Positions 60,958 to 64,000 of a stretch of DNA of 64,000 bases are shown piece after piece. The notes beneath the pieces were generated by a model. That model was not told where the DNA came from, searched no databases, and was given only the letters and a program-made list of their open reading frames with translations. Made by a program: the position numbers and the translations under genes. Location: NCBI GenBank assembly GCA_020736575.1, contig JAGPYM010000007.1, forward strand, positions 868,001 through 932,000, read 5' to 3'. How positions within the stretch are numbered: the first letter of the stretch is position 1; every line of letters starts with the position of its first letter. The DNA comes from Thelonectria olida (Eukaryota > Ascomycota > Sordariomycetes > Hypocreales > Nectriaceae).

Positions 60958-61802
60958 TCAAGCACTCTTTACAACCTTGTCGTCGTCAAACTCTATATCG
61001 ATGATGCCGTCGGCTTTGACCGCCTTGACTACCATGCCCTTGAAGTCGATTGGTAACCGCCTCTTCAACTCATCCGTGCACATGGTGAGAAGCTTGATGC
61101 CCTGTCCGAGGGTAATGTCGGGGGAATGGTGCTTGTCTAGAATCGACAAGCAGTAGTATCTGCGCAACACCATGTTAGTCGTCATTGATATCATGACATC
61201 AGACTCTTCCACAAGCTCCACTACAATCAGATATCTTCAACTAGGGACAACATACTGTGCATATCCATGCGCCGCATAGGGAACCTCTGCCAGCGACGCT
61301 AGGTAGTCCAGCCAATAGAGTGAGGGCTTGCCAGTGATGGGGTCGACGCCGCCCATCAGCAGGTTGACGTTGTAGGGTTTGCGGGATCGCAAGCTTGTAG
61401 CAAGCTCTCCACGAACAAAATGTGCCAGACCAGAGGGTGAAAGATCGGACTCGTTTCGCATCGAATAGAGCTGGGCGTTTCGTTGGATGTACTCGGCGAA
61501 TTGCACTGGGAATATGTCAGTCGTTGATCGCGAGAGCAGACGGCGTCTGCTCATTGCTCGAGGTTAAGTACCTGTGTCACCAGCCTCTCCAGAGAAAGCC
61601 ATCAAAGTATGCTTGTTGAGGGCTCTGGTCTTGTCATCCGAGGTCTTGAGGATGGTGGCGCCTCGCATCGCAGCCTTAGAAGCTGCGATGATGGTGAAGT
61701 CCTTTCCAGTGATTCCCAAGAGGATCTCCCTGTGAACAGCATGTTAGCGAATGTTGCCGGTTACTTTTGCATCAGTAGCTGCAGCTCAAGTGAAGCTCAC
61801 AT
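60958..61802 (-). CDS. PRE1: 20S proteasome subunit beta-4 (Pre1/PSMB2), start codon split by intron
   Basis: Non-catalytic beta subunit of the 20S proteasome core. Minus-strand coding exons 61801..61802 (only A-T), 61572..61729, 61256..61505 and 60958..61159 give 203 residues, close to yeast Pre1 (198). Introns are 71, 66 and 95 bp. The first falls between AT and G of the start codon: donor AT|GTGAGC, branch GCTAAC, acceptor CACAG|GGAGATC. Unspliced, the same place would read ATG TGA. The protein starts MEILLGITGKDFTIIAASKA, the expected beta-4 start without a propeptide Thr. Further family motifs are TLMAFSGEAGD, YIQRNAQLYSMRN, NVNLLMGGVDP, SLYWLDYLASL, AHGYAQYYCLSILD, and LKRRLPIDFKGMVVK. 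The complete frame and motifs leave little doubt on identity; the split start is the only model that supplies the first residues. Confidence 0.93.
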
Positions 61803-62197
61803 ATTGGCGATTGCGTGTTGTGCAGTTGTGGGTGATGTCGTGGAAACCTGGAGGTGGAAGAGGAATTGTTGGTCTGGATGTGGTTCGTCGTCAACCTGCT
61901 CCAAAGGTCCAGCAACCAAGCAAGCTCTCCTGTTAGGCTGTAGCGCTGCGCGTCAACCAGCCCCAGAGCTCCCGCTCCCACCTACTGAATTGTGCCCCTC
62001 CTTACCGCCTGGCCCGGAAAAACCCAGCCCCAGAGCCGCAAGTACGACGGCCCCTGATTGGGCGGACTGTCTGGGACGGATTTTCCATGGCCCACTCCTT
62101 CAACTTTTTTTTTCAGACAGCCCAGAGATTTACACTCCAGCGGCGGGACGATTCAACTTGCGAGAGACCAGGCAGCCAACTTCGCGGCGTCGCCACC
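61803..62197. promoter_or_regulatory. Bidirectional promoter PRE1 / RRP9
   Basis: 395 bp separate the PRE1 start (minus) and the RRP9 start (plus), so leader and promoter of both lie here. RRP9 has an optimal context (gccaccATG). No TATA box is obvious, and I recognised no classical proteasome (PACE) element. Confidence 0.6.
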
Positions 62198-63934
62198 ATG
62201 TCGTCTTTCTTCACAGTCTCAGGTGCCCAGAAGAAGCGCAAGCGACCAGCGGCCCCCGAACCTCCAAAAAAAAGAGTTGCTGCCTCAAAATCCGCCCCGA
62301 AAGGCTCTTCAAAGCCAGCTGGCCCCACCAAAAAACGAGTCGAACGAGACGAGTCCATCTCCGGCAGCGACTCGGAAGATGATGAGAGCTACGACAGTGT
62401 CTCGAACGCCAGCGATGCGGTAGAGTCGGAAGAGTCGGAGGAAGAAGAAGAGACGGCCGCCGAGCGACGATTGCGCCTCGCAGAGCGCTACCTCGAGAAC
62501 GTTAAGGAGCACGTGGATGAAGCTGGATTCGATGCGGCCGACATTGACAGGGACCTGATCGCGGAGCGACTACAAGAAGATGTTGCCGAGACCAGAGGAC
62601 GAGTATACCGCCAATTGGCCGCCGAATTGGCCTTCGACAGCTCCTCTCGCACTTTCTTCCGAAGCAATACCAACGCTGTCACCTCCATCGCCGCCTGCGC
62701 ACCTTATTTTTACACCACCACCAAAGATCTGATTGTCCAAAAGTGGAAGACGCAAGAACTGCCCCAAAATCAATATCCTCAGACTACGAAGCGGAAACAA
62801 AAGAAGCCAAACGCCCCCCCAAGAAAACGACCGGAATTGGAGACGTGGTTGAAAGGAAATTCGAGCCAGTCCAAGACCAAAGAGTATCAGAGACACACCG
62901 GACATATCTTGGCCGTGGCCGCCTCTCCAGACGGCAAATACGTCGTCACAGGAGGTTCGGACCGTAAACTTATCATCTACGATGCCGCAACCCTGAAGCC
63001 TATCAAGGTCTTCACCCACCACAGAGACGCCATCACCGGATTGGCTTTCCGGAGAGGGACAAATCAGCTGTACTCTAGCTCCAAGGACCGCACAGTCAAG
63101 GTGTGGAGCCTGGACGAGTTGGCTTATGTCGAGACCCTTTTCGGTCACCAGGACGAGGTTGTCGACATTGACGCCTTGGCCCAGGAACGCTGCGTCAGTG
63201 TTGGCGCTCGCGACCGAACTGCCCGTCTCTGGAAGGTCGCGGAGGAGACACAGCTGGTTTTCCGCGGCGGCGCAGTGGACAAGAAGACCCGACCTGGTGT
63301 TAATTCGCGCTCCCTCCTACACGAGGGCAGCATGGATCGCGTTGCCATGATCGATGACGACCTCTTTGTGACCGGCAGCGACAACGGCTCCATTGCCCTA
63401 TGGAGCGCGCAAAAGAAGAAGCCCGTCTATATCGCGCCTCTCGCCCACGGCCTCGACCCTCCCCTAGACCCCCACGAGGCTTCGGCCGAGCAAAACCCAG
63501 ACCCCAAGGCCGTCCCGACCCCTACGCCCCGTTGGATCACCGCCCTCAAGACCATCCCCTACTCTGACATTATCCTTAGCGGCAGCTGGGACGGTTATGT
63601 CCGCGTGTGGCGCCTCAGCGACGACAAGCGCAAGATCGAGCCCGTCGGCGTCCTCTCAACCCCCGACGAAGAACCACATCTGTCCACGGACGACGGCTCG
63701 CGAGGTCCCATCAAGGGCATCATCAACGACATTACTCTGTTCGAGCGCGGCGACCGCGGCAAGGACGGGCTGTGCGTCGTCGCTGCCGTTGGACTGCAGC
63801 ACCGGCTGGGAAGATGGCACCCAAAGTTCCAGGGTGGACGAAACGGAGGCGTCATATTTGAGATTCCCAGGATACCGCGGCCTACGACGAATGGCGTGCA
63901 CGAGAGTGAGGGCGAAGCGGAGGATGAAGACTGA
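62198..63934 (+). CDS. RRP9: U3 snoRNP-associated WD40 protein Rrp9
   Basis: Nucleolar WD40 protein that binds the U3 snoRNA box B/C motif and is needed for 18S rRNA processing in the small-subunit processome. Single exon, 578 residues. The start at 62198 has a textbook context; the frame stays open back to 62087 but that extension is unlikely. The N-terminal 60 residues are Lys/Arg-rich (KKRKRP, nuclear/nucleolar signals), then comes an acidic Ser/Glu run, a helical segment AERRLRLAERYLENVK typical of Rrp9, and WD repeats from about residue 150 to the end. Clear blades include HTGHILAVAASPDGKYVVTG, HHRDAITGLAFRRGTNQLYS, FGHQDEVVDIDALAQ, DLFVTGSDNGSIALW and IILSGSWDGYVRVW. An unusual charged loop separates two of the last blades. 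The tail is acidic. It ends 66 bp before the right edge of the window, so its 3' UTR is cut off. Confidence 0.95.
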   Translation: MSSFFTVSGAQKKRKRPAAPEPPKKRVAASKSAPKGSSKPAGPTKKRVERDESISGSDSEDDESYDSVSNASDAVESEESEEEEETAAERRLRLAERYLENVKEHVDEAGFDAADIDRDLIAERLQEDVAETRGRVYRQLAAELAFDSSSRTFFRSNTNAVTSIAACAPYFYTTTKDLIVQKWKTQELPQNQYPQTTKRKQKKPNAPPRKRPELETWLKGNSSQSKTKEYQRHTGHILAVAASPDGKYVVTGGSDRKLIIYDAATLKPIKVFTHHRDAITGLAFRRGTNQLYSSSKDRTVKVWSLDELAYVETLFGHQDEVVDIDALAQERCVSVGARDRTARLWKVAEETQLVFRGGAVDKKTRPGVNSRSLLHEGSMDRVAMIDDDLFVTGSDNGSIALWSAQKKKPVYIAPLAHGLDPPLDPHEASAEQNPDPKAVPTPTPRWITALKTIPYSDIILSGSWDGYVRVWRLSDDKRKIEPVGVLSTPDEEPHLSTDDGSRGPIKGIINDITLFERGDRGKDGLCVVAAVGLQHRLGRWHPKFQGGRNGGVIFEIPRIPRPTTNGVHESEGEAEDED

Positions 63935-64000
63935 AGCGTATAATCTGTCATATTATGAATCAATAGACTCAACCAAAAGCTGGAGGCGTACTCGGGAAAA

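Overview
The window is nuclear DNA of a filamentous ascomycete, most likely a Sordariomycete; Hypocreales is plausible but not shown. The evidence is short introns (48-126 bp) with fungal GTRNGT donors and CTRAC/CTAAC-like branch sites, a HET-domain gene, a Zn2Cys6/Fungal_trans regulator, and scattered TACCTAGGTA-like palindromes in the intergenic DNA. I rebuilt exon-intron structures by checking splice sites and reading frame at each junction. Every complete spliced model closes to a whole number of codons.

Layout, left to right: 3' part of a mitochondrial m-AAA protease (+, cut by the left edge); a Bor1-type boron/anion exporter (+, 5 exons); the replication-fork protector TOF1 (-, 3 exons); a mitochondrial 3-hydroxyacyl-CoA dehydrogenase (+, 3 exons), head-to-head with TOF1 across a 455-bp promoter holding a GATA-site cluster; a 9.7-kb stretch without a supportable gene; a homeobox regulator (+, 4 exons); Mediator subunit MED19/ROX3 (+, 3 exons); a Zn2Cys6 regulator (-, 6 exons, one GC-AG intron); a Ser/Thr-rich single-pass membrane protein (-, 2 exons); a 6-kb gene-free stretch; a large alpha/beta-hydrolase with a hendecad coiled coil (+, 2 exons); a HET-domain protein (-, 1 exon); a degenerate acyl-CoA-synthetase-like protein (-, 3 exons); the DEAD-box helicase DED1 (-, 2 exons); the proteasome beta subunit PRE1 (-, start codon split by an intron); and the U3 snoRNP protein RRP9 (+, 1 exon), head-to-head with PRE1.

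Most genes are housekeeping (mitochondrial proteolysis, replication, transcription, translation, proteasome, ribosome biogenesis). They are interspersed with regulators and lineage-variable genes (HET, mucin-like, hydrolase). Neighbours do not form a pathway; what they share is promoters (TOF1/HADH, PRE1/RRP9) and convergent ends (BOR1/TOF1, MED19/Zn2Cys6, hydrolase/HET). I saw no transposon, rRNA, CRISPR array, tRNA or biosynthetic cluster.

I did not find a convincing new multi-gene system. The best leads are single-locus oddities: the AT|G split start of PRE1, the AMP-binding protein that has lost its P-loop and C-terminal lobe, the frame-neutral homeobox cassette exon, the GC-AG intron before the zinc cluster, the mucin-like protein whose leader seems to lie in another frame, and the long non-coding tract with a perfect hairpin upstream of the homeobox gene.
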